A stretch of DNA of 64,000 nt from Clostridia bacterium (lineage in GTDB: Bacteria; Bacillota; Clostridia; Oscillospirales; Acutalibacteraceae). Positions 16,363-25,014 of the stretch are shown in pieces. The notes below the pieces were generated by a model, which saw nothing but the letters and a program-made list of their open reading frames with translations, was not told where the DNA came from and made no database searches. The stretch covers positions 1 to 64,000 of the forward strand of contig JAFXBF010000005.1 in assembly GCA_017516745.1 (NCBI GenBank), written 5' to 3'. How positions within the stretch are numbered: the stretch's first letter is position 1; every line of letters starts with the position of its first letter. The position numbers and the translations under genes are program-made.

Positions 16363-18699
16363 ATGATAAAAAACGCAAGAGATGCAGGTGCGGATAATTT
16401 TACACCGTCCGTTCCGCAGTATTTTTCGTGGATTAACAACACAAACGAGGGCTCAACCGAGGAACACACCCTTGTCAATCTTGACTTTTTCAGATACTTA
16501 AAAGACACCTACGGTATGAGTATCAAAATATACGCCTGGGATGCAGGCAATTTCGACGGTGCAAGCGAGGGCTACGGTGACCTGAACGGCGAAAAGTTCC
16601 GTTCACAGTACCCCGACGGCTATAAGAAAATCGTAGAAAAAGCAAATGAGCAGGGAATTCGCCTCGGTCTTTGGGGCAGCCCCGACGGCTACGGCGATAC
16701 CGAGGAAACGCAGAAGGAACGCTTCGATTTCTTTGTTCACCTTTGCAAGGACTACGATTTCGGCCTTTTCAAGCTGGACGGTGTCTGCGGTCATCTGCGC
16801 CCCGAAAAAGCAGGCGTTTTTGCGGATATGCTTAAAGAATGCCGTAAGTATTCACCTGACCTTATCGTTCTCAACCACCGCCTTGAGTTTTTTGAAGCAG
16901 AAAAGCACATCACAACCTACCTCTGGAACGGTACGGAAACATACGTCGATATCCTTTCCTGCAACAGCAATACAGCTATGCACCACAGGGGCTTTATGTT
17001 TGAAAGAGGCCATACGGATAACCTTGAGCGCCTTGCCGAGGATCACGGTGTGTGTATTTCCTCAAATATTGACTATTTTGAGGATGAACTGATTTATCAG
17101 GCGTTTAACCGTTCGCTGATTCTTGCTCCCGAAATCTACGGTAATCCGTGGCTTATGCGTGACGATGAGCTGCCAAAGCTCGCAAGAGTCTATAATCTTC
17201 ACGGCAGAAACGCCGATATCCTTGTAAACGGTATGCTTCTGCCCGAATATTTTGGCGACAATGCCTGCGCAAGAGGCAGCAAGACAAAGCGCTTTATTTC
17301 AACTGGTAATAACTCGTGGAAAACAAAGAAGCTTACATTTACACTCGGCGAAGAAATAGGTCTTGACACCGACAAAACCGTTCAGGTCAATATCCACCAT
17401 CCGTATGAAGAATACCTTGGCGAATTCAAGGCAGGGGACAGAATAGAAATTGAGCTTATGCCATTCAGAGCAACGCTGATAGAGGCTTCGGTTGTTGATG
17501 AAGCCGAGCCTATGCTCACAAACTGCAAGTATGAAATTATAAAAGAAGACGAAAACGGTGTACCCGTCGAGGTTAAAATTCTCACCTGTGACGGCGGCGA
17601 CATTACTCTTATAAACAAAGGTAATGAAACCTTCTTTATGCACGGCGAAAAGTGTGATATTGCCGAAAAAGCACCCGTTTATCTCGGCGAGCTTACAGAG
17701 AGTGAACGAACACCTAAAAACGCCGAGGAGCTTTACGAAACGGCAATGTACTGTATTTCTAACGATGCTCTTGAAGCACGCAGCCTGTTGCGCTCGGGCG
17801 AAACAAAAATCCCCGAGGTACAAAAGGCGAGAGATACTTTTTTCGGTCAGCCGCATTATCAGCTTCGTGGCTGTGAAGCAAAAAATATGTTTGACGGCAA
17901 TCCTGATACCTTCTACGACTCACAGAGCAAGACCTACTGCGATAATGATTTGCGCATTGACAACGGCTGTCTTCGTGTGGATTTCGGCGCAGAATATGAC
18001 TGTGACAGCATTGAAATCGAGTTTTTCAGCGGCGATTACCCGACAAGAGAGGTTGCCGTGCAGGCTCTTACGTTAGTTGCTGAATATTCCTGTGACCTTA
18101 AAAACTGGAAAGCATCTGCCTTGGCTGAAACAAGCGTTTCCGATAGCGATTTTACAGCTAAAATAATTAAATTTACCGCTCATACTCTTTATGATCTGCA
18201 CGGTAAGAAGATAACGGCAAGCTATAAAATCAATGATAAAATGCGCTATCTGCGTATTGAAAATCCCGTTGACAGAATTTACGCAGTAAGGCTTATTAAG
18301 GACGGGAAGGAAATTAAAACCGATGTTCTTTGCGCCAACAATATGCAGGCACATTACCGCCACAAGAAAATCAATCTTGTAAAAAGTGCTGAGTTTGCTC
18401 TGCCCGAATACAAAAGCGGCTCAAAGCTTACTGTTGCCGTTAACGGTGAGCACGGCGAAGAATGTGTTTACTGCGTAGCCGAAATCAGCGGCAAGCTTTG
18501 CGGCTTCCCCGAAAGAGCACCCGATTACAAGGCTAACCAGTGGGAGCATATGGTCTGCAGCTCGGATAAGAACAATACCTTCTTCCTTGAACTGCCCAAC
18601 GGTATGGCAGGGGAAACAGTAAAAATTTCCGCTCTCTTTACTAACCGTGGTAAAGGTGAAAAGACAAAGTGTAACGTTTATATCTGTGAAAAGCACTGA
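16363..18699 (+). CDS. Clan GH-D-like glycosidase with C-terminal F5/8-type domain
   Basis: A 778-residue protein without signal peptide, so probably cytoplasmic. The N-terminal TIM barrel has alpha-galactosidase-like elements: LGLWGSPDGYGD, FGLFKLDGVCGH with candidate nucleophile Asp139, and later SSNIDYFED. Beta-sandwich segments follow, and AKNMFDGNPDTFYDSQ with LRVDFGAEYDCDSIEIEF (about residues 505-560) is typical of a coagulation factor 5/8 (CBM32-like) domain. The start at 16363 has GGAGG 8 bases upstream; the TTG at 16312 lies inside the promoter. It probably acts with the exported GH36-like enzyme on related glycans, but the substrate is unknown. Confidence 0.7.
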   Translation: MIKNARDAGADNFTPSVPQYFSWINNTNEGSTEEHTLVNLDFFRYLKDTYGMSIKIYAWDAGNFDGASEGYGDLNGEKFRSQYPDGYKKIVEKANEQGIRLGLWGSPDGYGDTEETQKERFDFFVHLCKDYDFGLFKLDGVCGHLRPEKAGVFADMLKECRKYSPDLIVLNHRLEFFEAEKHITTYLWNGTETYVDILSCNSNTAMHHRGFMFERGHTDNLERLAEDHGVCISSNIDYFEDELIYQAFNRSLILAPEIYGNPWLMRDDELPKLARVYNLHGRNADILVNGMLLPEYFGDNACARGSKTKRFISTGNNSWKTKKLTFTLGEEIGLDTDKTVQVNIHHPYEEYLGEFKAGDRIEIELMPFRATLIEASVVDEAEPMLTNCKYEIIKEDENGVPVEVKILTCDGGDITLINKGNETFFMHGEKCDIAEKAPVYLGELTESERTPKNAEELYETAMYCISNDALEARSLLRSGETKIPEVQKARDTFFGQPHYQLRGCEAKNMFDGNPDTFYDSQSKTYCDNDLRIDNGCLRVDFGAEYDCDSIEIEFFSGDYPTREVAVQALTLVAEYSCDLKNWKASALAETSVSDSDFTAKIIKFTAHTLYDLHGKKITASYKINDKMRYLRIENPVDRIYAVRLIKDGKEIKTDVLCANNMQAHYRHKKINLVKSAEFALPEYKSGSKLTVAVNGEHGEECVYCVAEISGKLCGFPERAPDYKANQWEHMVCSSDKNNTFFLELPNGMAGETVKISALFTNRGKGEKTKCNVYICEKH

Positions 18700-18707
18700 A
18701 TAACATA

Positions 18708-18750
18708 AAATACCCTCACTGCTCTGAAAAATGAGCTGTGAGGGTATTTA
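18708..18750. terminator. Bidirectional terminator
   Basis: AAATACCCTCAC pairs with GTGAGGGTATTT around an inner GCTC/GAGC stem, between the convergent GH-D-like (+) and GH43-like (-) genes. Confidence 0.85.
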
Positions 18751-18759
18751 ATTGTTCCG

Positions 18760-19758
18760 TTACCACAGCCACGGCTTGCCGAAAACAAACTGTACAGGTT
18801 TTATGTAGGTAATACGGGGTGAATCAAAAAATGCCTTTGTTTTTGTTGCGTGGTAAACCATAAATATTTCGCCGTTATCTCTGTAGAGGAATGAGCAGTG
18901 GCCTGCGCTGTAAATGCTTTTTTTCGGCTGGTGGTAGTGCACCCTTACAGGGTTTTTTCGCCAGTGCCTTGCGTTCATCGGGTCGTTGCCTTTGAGGGTT
19001 AGCATACCCATACAGTAGTCACCCGAGCTGTAGCCGCTTGCGGAGTAGACTATATAAGTGTCGTCTTCGTTATAAAGCACGGCAGGGCCTTCGTTAACCC
19101 ACCAGCCCTTCTTTTCCCAAGCGTATTCGGGTTTTGAAAGCATAACGCTTTGTGTGCTTTTGAGCGTATACGGGTTTTCCATTTCGCTTATGTAGATGCA
19201 TTGCGTGCCTACTGCGTGGTAGGCAGAGCTGATATAATACAGCTTACCGTCCTTTTGAAGGTATGTGCCGTCAATGTTGTTCAAGCCGTTTGGTGAAAGT
19301 ATACCCTTAAATTCATATTCGCCCAAAATATCCTCACTTTTGCTTTCAAGCACAAAGCCGTAGCGGTAATAGTCGTCGTGTTCTTGAGTTTCGTTGCCGT
19401 CGGGCATAGCACCTCTTTCAACGGCTGATTTATCAAACACGGCACACGAAACAATGTACCACCTGTCACCGATTTTGTGTATTTCGGGTGCCCATATACT
19501 GTGCAAAATTCCGTCGTTACCGGCCGTGTAAACTTCCTTTTCTTCAAGCACGGTTGTGTCGTTATATGCTTTGATTTTTTTGATTGTCACACCGCCGCCC
19601 GTGGTGTAGGTGTAATAACAGCCCGTTTCGTCCTCAACTATGAACGGGTCACCGCCGTTGAATTCATCAATCGGTGTGTCATACGGCGAAGCTGCAAGCC
19701 CTAAAAAGGCTAAGAGAGTTGAGAATATAACGGAAAAAGAAGCGAGTAAACTTGTCAT
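18760..19758 (-). CDS. Exported GH43-like glycoside hydrolase
   Basis: A 332-residue five-bladed beta-propeller enzyme. An N-terminal hydrophobic signal (residues 1-23, ending near AAS) points to export. The GH43 catalytic set is visible: base Asp37 in GGDPFIVED, pKa-modulating Asp163 in NNIDGTY, and acid Glu223 in WVNEGPAVLY; SIWAPEIHKIGDRWYI is a classic GH43 segment. Members hydrolyse arabinans, xylans and other pentose-containing glycans. The start at 19758 is set by GGAGAAGG just upstream; the longer frame to 19866 overlaps a terminator. It is not obviously cotranscribed with its neighbours. Confidence 0.85.
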   Translation of the reverse strand: MTSLLASFSVIFSTLLAFLGLAASPYDTPIDEFNGGDPFIVEDETGCYYTYTTGGGVTIKKIKAYNDTTVLEEKEVYTAGNDGILHSIWAPEIHKIGDRWYIVSCAVFDKSAVERGAMPDGNETQEHDDYYRYGFVLESKSEDILGEYEFKGILSPNGLNNIDGTYLQKDGKLYYISSAYHAVGTQCIYISEMENPYTLKSTQSVMLSKPEYAWEKKGWWVNEGPAVLYNEDDTYIVYSASGYSSGDYCMGMLTLKGNDPMNARHWRKNPVRVHYHQPKKSIYSAGHCSFLYRDNGEIFMVYHATKTKAFFDSPRITYIKPVQFVFGKPWLW

Positions 19759-19853
19759 AGTGCCTTCTCCTTTAACTATAATTTGTCGTGTTTTTATAAT
19801 TGGAGCGAAGCGAGTTGGAATTTTAACATTTTGCACTTTGCGTTTTGTATTAA

Positions 19854-19888
19854 AAAAGCGATACATCTTTTACCGTTGTATCGCTTTT
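19854..19888 (-). terminator. Terminator of the YfhO-family gene
   Basis: AAAAGCGATACA (19854-19865) and TGTATCGCTTTT (19877-19888) form a perfect 12-bp stem. On the minus strand it is followed by T residues, just after the YfhO stop. Confidence 0.85.
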
Positions 19889-19896
19889 GGCTTTTA

Positions 19897-22791
19897 TTAC
19901 TCTGTTTCCTCGGTTGCAATTTCTTCTGCCGAGTTTTCTGTTATCTCTTCTGTTGATTCTTCGGCTGTTTCTTCTTGGGGCTCCTGTGTTGGTTCTTTTG
20001 TTAACTCAACGCTGGTTTTTTCGCTTATATTTCCTTCAAAATCAACGGTGTACTCAACCAATTCGCCGTTTTCGGAATATCCGCCGAGGAGCACTGAAAT
20101 TGCCTTTTTACGGCGTAAAACAACGAATACTATAAGCAAGGCAAGAATTGTTACCGCAGACACGCAAACGCCCAATTTGAAGCCCCTTGCCTCATATTTG
20201 AGTTCAATATCGTGCTCGCCCTCGCTTACATAGAAGCCGATAAAGCCTTCGCCGATTTTGCATTCCTGCATTTCTTCCGTGCTGACTCTTTCGCCGTCAA
20301 CATAAATCTGCCAGCTTTCATCGTAGGGAATTGAGGTGTAGAAAACGCCGTCAGTATTTGCCGTTATCGTGCCCTTGATAAATGTTTCTTCAAAGGCTTC
20401 AATTTTGAGCTGCTCGGCTTTGAGCATTTCATAGCCCTTTGTAAACTTAGTCATATCAAGCTTGCACAGGTAAATGTCGATATAACCCGAGTTGCCGTTA
20501 TCAATCGGAACATTAACGCTCAATTCTGTGCCTTCTTCAATTTTGCCCAGGCTTACTATGTGCTCCGAGCCGAAGTTGTGCTCGTACTCGGTGTCGCCGT
20601 AGTACATCGTTACGCCTTCAACATTTGAGGAGTTGATATAAATATAATATTCTGCGCTTTCTGTCAGGTTATAGTTGGCGGTGAAGCTTGCGTCAACATC
20701 GTTAGTGTCACGGAAGAAGGTGAGCTCACCGTCGTCATAACCCGATGTGAAATCGGAAATGTTGTTGTAATCGAAATAATCAACGGGCAGCTGTGTGAAT
20801 ACCTCGGGAATACCCGTGGCACGCTCAAAATAGTCGTTCTGTACGGTGAACGGATTGGAAATGGAGTAATCCCAGCCTAAAATTTCACTGCCGACACGGT
20901 AGCCTATAGGCAGATTGAATTGGTTTTCATAGGCTGTAAATTTGCCGTTTTCTGCAACCTGTACGAAAAATTCCTCACTCTGCTTCGGGGTGGTTGTCGT
21001 ATTGTCAACAACGTATTTGAGCGAGGTCATCATATTGAAAACAGGTGTCTGGAAGCCGTTGTAGGTGTAGCTGTTGATGAAGTTGCCGTCCATACCGAGG
21101 TAGTGGACAAGGTTAGAGGTCTTTTCGTAAGCCATTGACGAGAAGATGGAAATACCGTTGTAGCCGTACCAGCTGGGGTCCATTCTCGTGCGAAGGTCGG
21201 TGAGTTCCATTCTGTAGAATCCGTTTCCTTCACGCTTGTCAAGCTTGTCCTGCAGCGTTTTGAACTCGTCATAATCGTCTGTATAATACTTTTTCTGCTG
21301 CTGCATTACATAGTGCGAGGTGTTGCCGATTGCCGCCTCCGAAACAACACAGCAGAAAACGAGCAGTGCAATTGCGCTTGCCTGGTATTTGCCGCTTTGC
21401 ATCATCAGCATTACAAGTGTGTAGAATGCAACAAAGATAAGCGAAATAATAACCGTGTCTTCCGTAACGTTTTTGGAGCCCATCTTTTCGGTTATTACTA
21501 TAAATGCCATTGCCGCAATGCCGACTGTAAGAAGCATTTTGGGCGGAAATTCCTTTATCTTGATAAGTGCCTTGTACGCCATTGTGAGCAGTACGAAGGA
21601 ATATACATACGAAAGTCTGTACGGCAGGTCATTGGGGAAGTGGAAGCCGTGCCAGATGTAGTTGAGCATATTTAAGTTAAAGCTGATAAACAGCAGCGCA
21701 AGAAGTGCTACGTAGGAAATCTTCTCTCTCATAGTGTAGGACTTTGAATAGAGGAAGAGGGGAGCCAGCATTGCCGCAAGCACACCGCAGTAAACGTTGG
21801 GCAGTACGTCCTCACCGCTGCTGCGTATTGTGGGGTTGACGGAGCTCAGATGGTTTGCAATGAAGTCAAATATCTTGAAATATGTCTTTGTTTCTTCGGG
21901 GAATGTGCCCGATGTTGCGGATGAGCTCTGGAGAATAAATACAAGCGGAAGAAGCAGGAAGGCTGCAATGCCTGCTGCTGCAACCGAAGCGCCTGCAAAG
22001 CGTATGCCTGCGCTGAAAAAGCGGGAGTTGTTGAGGTTATAAAGCGCCGAAGTCTTTTTCGGGGCTTTGATTTTTTTGCCTTCTTCGTTGTAATACTTCG
22101 TAACAGTGAACTTTTCCGCAAAAGAATAATGTCCGAGGTAGTAGGCGAGGAAATAGATTACCGAGAAAATGCAGACGATATATGCCATATAGTAATTGCT
22201 TATCATAACGAAAGCAAGCGAGAACATATATGTTCTGAATTTGCCGTTTTTAATAATTTGCTCAATGCCGTACATTACAAGCGGAAATACCGCCATGGCA
22301 TCAATCCACATTACGTTCCAGTAATACGCAAGGAAGAAGCCGCAGAAGGAATAAAGCACGCCGAAGGCGGCGATTGAAAAATCGTCCTTGCCTGTGCTTT
22401 TTCTTAAATAGTAGGAGAAGAATGCACTTGCAAATGCGGCCTTGAAAAGCACCATAAGCGCAATCGCTTCGGGCATATTCTTGTGCCCTAAAAGCAGCAT
22501 AAATATTGCCGTCGGGCTTGCAAGATAGTTGCTGAAGTTGCCCAGGAAGCTCGAGCCGAGACCCGAGGTCCACGAATAAATCAGGCTCTTTCCTTCCGTA
22601 ATTCTGTCGTAAAGCTCTGCAAAAAGCGGACCGTACTGGTGGTAAAGGTCCATACGCAGCACTGTGTAATCGCCAAAGGGTATTACATTAAAGCAGTAAT
22701 ACACAATAACCATTACAAAGGCCGAGGCGCCGAAGGCGAGAAGAGAATACTTGTTGCGTGCGGCGGCCTGCATAAGTCTGTTCTTTTTCAC
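19897..22791 (-). CDS. YfhO-family membrane protein with acidic C-terminal tail
   Basis: A 964-residue integral membrane protein of the YfhO family (GT-C-like fold), whose members help glycosylate lipoteichoic acid or other cell-wall polymers. About 12-14 hydrophobic segments fill the first 530 residues, with the early acidic loop LRMDLYHQYGP typical of the family; a large outward-facing domain follows, then a final membrane helix near residue 870 and an unusual tail of about 60 residues, very rich in Glu and Thr. The start is taken as GTG 22791 because AAAGGAG sits seven bases upstream; the longer TTG start lacks one. It stands divergent to the spoIIIA operon and ends at its own terminator. 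Confidence 0.85.
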   Translation of the reverse strand: MKKNRLMQAAARNKYSLLAFGASAFVMVIVYYCFNVIPFGDYTVLRMDLYHQYGPLFAELYDRITEGKSLIYSWTSGLGSSFLGNFSNYLASPTAIFMLLLGHKNMPEAIALMVLFKAAFASAFFSYYLRKSTGKDDFSIAAFGVLYSFCGFFLAYYWNVMWIDAMAVFPLVMYGIEQIIKNGKFRTYMFSLAFVMISNYYMAYIVCIFSVIYFLAYYLGHYSFAEKFTVTKYYNEEGKKIKAPKKTSALYNLNNSRFFSAGIRFAGASVAAAGIAAFLLLPLVFILQSSSATSGTFPEETKTYFKIFDFIANHLSSVNPTIRSSGEDVLPNVYCGVLAAMLAPLFLYSKSYTMREKISYVALLALLFISFNLNMLNYIWHGFHFPNDLPYRLSYVYSFVLLTMAYKALIKIKEFPPKMLLTVGIAAMAFIVITEKMGSKNVTEDTVIISLIFVAFYTLVMLMMQSGKYQASAIALLVFCCVVSEAAIGNTSHYVMQQQKKYYTDDYDEFKTLQDKLDKREGNGFYRMELTDLRTRMDPSWYGYNGISIFSSMAYEKTSNLVHYLGMDGNFINSYTYNGFQTPVFNMMTSLKYVVDNTTTTPKQSEEFFVQVAENGKFTAYENQFNLPIGYRVGSEILGWDYSISNPFTVQNDYFERATGIPEVFTQLPVDYFDYNNISDFTSGYDDGELTFFRDTNDVDASFTANYNLTESAEYYIYINSSNVEGVTMYYGDTEYEHNFGSEHIVSLGKIEEGTELSVNVPIDNGNSGYIDIYLCKLDMTKFTKGYEMLKAEQLKIEAFEETFIKGTITANTDGVFYTSIPYDESWQIYVDGERVSTEEMQECKIGEGFIGFYVSEGEHDIELKYEARGFKLGVCVSAVTILALLIVFVVLRRKKAISVLLGGYSENGELVEYTVDFEGNISEKTSVELTKEPTQEPQEETAEESTEEITENSAEEIATEETE

Positions 22792-22912
22792 TTTAACACT
22801 CCTTTTGTTATATTTTAACAAATTATAATTATATTACCATATTACAGTAATTATTTCAACTGATTTTATCGTGTTTAGGATAATTCGTATAGGTGCGTAT
22901 TATTCATAGGTT

Positions 22913-22939
22913 ATAAATTAGGACAAGGTCACATAAATA
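22913..22939 (+). promoter_or_regulatory. Possible sigma-E promoter of spoIIIA
   Basis: TTATAAA near 22912-22918 and CATAAATA at 22932-22939 are spaced about as in sigma-E promoters (consensus ATA then CATACAnT). The match is partial. Sigma-E control of spoIIIA is established in Bacillus subtilis, and no sigma-A site is evident here. Confidence 0.3.
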
Positions 22940-22967
22940 TGTGATAACAAACTAAAGGAGTGTTTAA

Positions 22968-23990
22968 ATGAATCAGGAGAGTGTAAAACGCTTTGACTCT
23001 GCGGCAGCCTGCACAGGCAAAAGAATACGGTCTTTATTGCTCAGCCTTCCCGACAGTATCAAATCACAGGCGCAGGAAATCCGTCTGCGGTGCGGTCGTC
23101 CCGTAACTGTGTGCGGCTTGTTCGGCGTTGTATTTGTGCTCGATTCGGGCAGAAGCAGTTTTATCTGCTCGGACTCGGCGGTAAAGGCTTCAATTACCGA
23201 CATCGAGGAATGCTTCTCTATCGTCTGCGGTCATTCCGTGCATACCCATCAGAGCGGTATTTGCGCAGGCTACGTTACCGTCAGCGGCGGTCACAGAGTG
23301 GGCTTGGGCGGTACGGCAGTGTGTGACAGGGGAGTTGTAACGGGTGTGCGTGACGTGTCCTCGGTAAATATCAGAATTTCACGGGAATTCAAAGGCATAG
23401 CCGATGCTGTTTTTGAAAACATACGCTTGAATTCAAGGGGCGGTCTTATTATTGCAGGGCCTCCGTCAAGCGGCAAAACAACCGTTCTGCGAGACCTTGC
23501 CAGGCTTTTGGGCGGTGAGGAGGGCGGTTACGCAAGAACCGTAATAATTGACGAGCGTGAAGAAATTGCTGCCTGTGTAAACGGTGTGCCGGGCAACGAT
23601 ATCGGTGTAACCTGCGACGTGCTTTCGGGCTATCCGAAAAGCGAAGCGGTGCTTATAGCGCTTCGTTCAATGTCACCCGAAAACATAATAATAGACGAAA
23701 TCGGCAGTATGGAGGAGGTCAAAGCAGTTGAACAGGGCCTTAACAGCGGTGTCAGGTTTATATTGAGCATACACGCTTCGTCAAGGGAGGATTTTCTATC
23801 CAGACCGCAGGCAACACGCCTGATTCAGACGGGTGCTTTCAGCGGCGTTGTTTTCCTCGGAGGGGCTGAGGCACCGTCAACGGTACGTGAATACATAACG
23901 GCAGGTGAGTTGATTGACAAGACTTTTAGGAGCAGCTTTGCTGACGGCGGCATCGGTGCTGGCAGGGTTTTATGCGGGAGCACGGGTTAA
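22968..23990 (+). CDS. spoIIIAA: Stage III sporulation protein AA (ATPase)
   Basis: A 340-residue ATPase of the secretion-ATPase type that powers or assembles the SpoIIIA-SpoIIQ channel between mother cell and forespore. The Walker A is AGPPSSGKTT (about residues 163-172), with TVIIDEREEI and NIIIDEIGSM as Walker B-like and following acidic segments. It is the first gene of the eight-gene operon, with AAAGGAG before ATG 22968. Its 3' end overlaps the spoIIIAB frame by 77 bases, which is more than the few bases usual in this operon. Confidence 0.95.
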   Translation: MNQESVKRFDSAAACTGKRIRSLLLSLPDSIKSQAQEIRLRCGRPVTVCGLFGVVFVLDSGRSSFICSDSAVKASITDIEECFSIVCGHSVHTHQSGICAGYVTVSGGHRVGLGGTAVCDRGVVTGVRDVSSVNIRISREFKGIADAVFENIRLNSRGGLIIAGPPSSGKTTVLRDLARLLGGEEGGYARTVIIDEREEIAACVNGVPGNDIGVTCDVLSGYPKSEAVLIALRSMSPENIIIDEIGSMEEVKAVEQGLNSGVRFILSIHASSREDFLSRPQATRLIQTGAFSGVVFLGGAEAPSTVREYITAGELIDKTFRSSFADGGIGAGRVLCGSTG

Positions 23991-24423
23991 GCTGAGCTGT
24001 GAAACGCTGGGGCAGTGTACAGCACTTACGGCATTTTTTGCTTCATCAATAAGCCATTCGGACGAAAGCCTGCCCGTTATAGTTCACCGTGCGTGCAAAA
24101 GCGGCAGCTTCAATCGGCTCGGTTTCCTTGAAAAAATCGATAATGCCGATTTGTCGGAGGGCTTTGATGCTGTCTGGAGTGAAAGTGTAGAGAAGGAAGC
24201 TTTCTGCCTTGATGCACAAAGCAAAAATCTGCTAAAAAGCTTCGGAACACGTTTGGGAAAAACCGATACGAAAAATCAGGTCGAGCTGTGTGAATTTTAC
24301 AAAAGCCGTTTTGAATTCAATGAAGCGCAGCAAAGAAAAAAGTGTGCGGAGCAGATAAAGCTGTGCCGTGTTACGGGTGCGGCGGTCGGAGTGTTGCTGT
24401 TCGTTTTTCTGTCGGGAGGATAA
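23914..24423 (+). CDS. spoIIIAB: Stage III sporulation protein AB
   Basis: A 169-residue membrane-associated protein related to type II secretion GspF. One N-terminal hydrophobic helix (LLGAALLTAASVLAGFYAG) and one at the C terminus (AAVGVLLFVFLSGG) flank a cytoplasmic helical domain. It is expected to bind the SpoIIIAA ATPase. The start is TTG 23914, inside the spoIIIAA frame, with GGTGAG just upstream; there is no later start that keeps the first membrane helix. Confidence 0.88.
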   Translation: MTRLLGAALLTAASVLAGFYAGARVKLSCETLGQCTALTAFFASSISHSDESLPVIVHRACKSGSFNRLGFLEKIDNADLSEGFDAVWSESVEKEAFCLDAQSKNLLKSFGTRLGKTDTKNQVELCEFYKSRFEFNEAQQRKKCAEQIKLCRVTGAAVGVLLFVFLSGG

Positions 24424-24426
24424 GAC

Positions 24427-24621
24427 GTGGATGTGTTGATGGTTTTTAAAATTGCGGCAATTGGTATAGGTGTTGCCGTCGTACATCAGGTTCTTTCCAA
24501 ATCGGGCAGAGAGGAATATGCAATGCTTACAACGCTGTCGGGTGTTCTGGCGGTGGTAATGATGCTTTTGCCGCATCTTGCGGATTTGATTGATACCCTG
24601 AAAAAACTTATGGATTTTTAA
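24427..24621 (+). CDS. spoIIIAC: Stage III sporulation protein AC
   Basis: A 64-residue protein with two membrane helices, the normal size for SpoIIIAC. KIAAIGIGVAVVHQVLSKSGREEYA is characteristic up to the loop and the second helix. It starts with GTG 24427 after a GGGAGGA site. It is a small subunit of the mother-cell membrane complex of the feeding-tube channel. Confidence 0.92.
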   Translation: MDVLMVFKIAAIGIGVAVVHQVLSKSGREEYAMLTTLSGVLAVVMMLLPHLADLIDTLKKLMDF

Positions 24622-24624
24622 GCA

Positions 24625-25014
24625 ATGGATATACTGAAAATTCTGCTTGTTGCACTTGCCGCCTGTATAAGTGTTGTCCTCGTTTCACAGCACAGGCCCG
24701 AATTTTCGCTTTTGCTTGAGCTTTGTGCCGTGGGGGCAATTGTTCTGTTGACTGCCGATGCAATTGCCGAGGTTTTTGCGCAGACCAAGGATTTGGTTTC
24801 GGCTGCGAAAATAAACAGTGAGTATATTAATCTGCTGCTGAAAGCTCTGGTAATTGCCCTTTGCGGCAGGGTGGTATGCGATATCTGTGCCGATACGGGA
24901 AACAGGGCGGTTGCCACCTGCGCCGATATGGCGTGCAGGCTGAGCATAATGCTTCTTTCTCTGCCGATGCTCAAGGCGCTTGTGCAGCTTGCAACGGAGC
25001 TTATCGAAGGATGA
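24625..25014 (+). CDS. spoIIIAD: Stage III sporulation protein AD
   Basis: A 129-residue protein with four predicted membrane helices, matching SpoIIIAD. It starts three bases after spoIIIAC, and its stop overlaps the ATG of spoIIIAE (ATGA), so translation is coupled. It belongs to the membrane platform of the SpoIIIA channel complex. Confidence 0.92.
   Translation: MDILKILLVALAACISVVLVSQHRPEFSLLLELCAVGAIVLLTADAIAEVFAQTKDLVSAAKINSEYINLLLKALVIALCGRVVCDICADTGNRAVATCADMACRLSIMLLSLPMLKALVQLATELIEG

Noticed and set aside
24861..25010. Extended spoIIIAE N terminus
   Set aside because: It overlaps spoIIIAD by 150 bases in another frame, and the true start is marked by the ATGA junction and a signal peptide.
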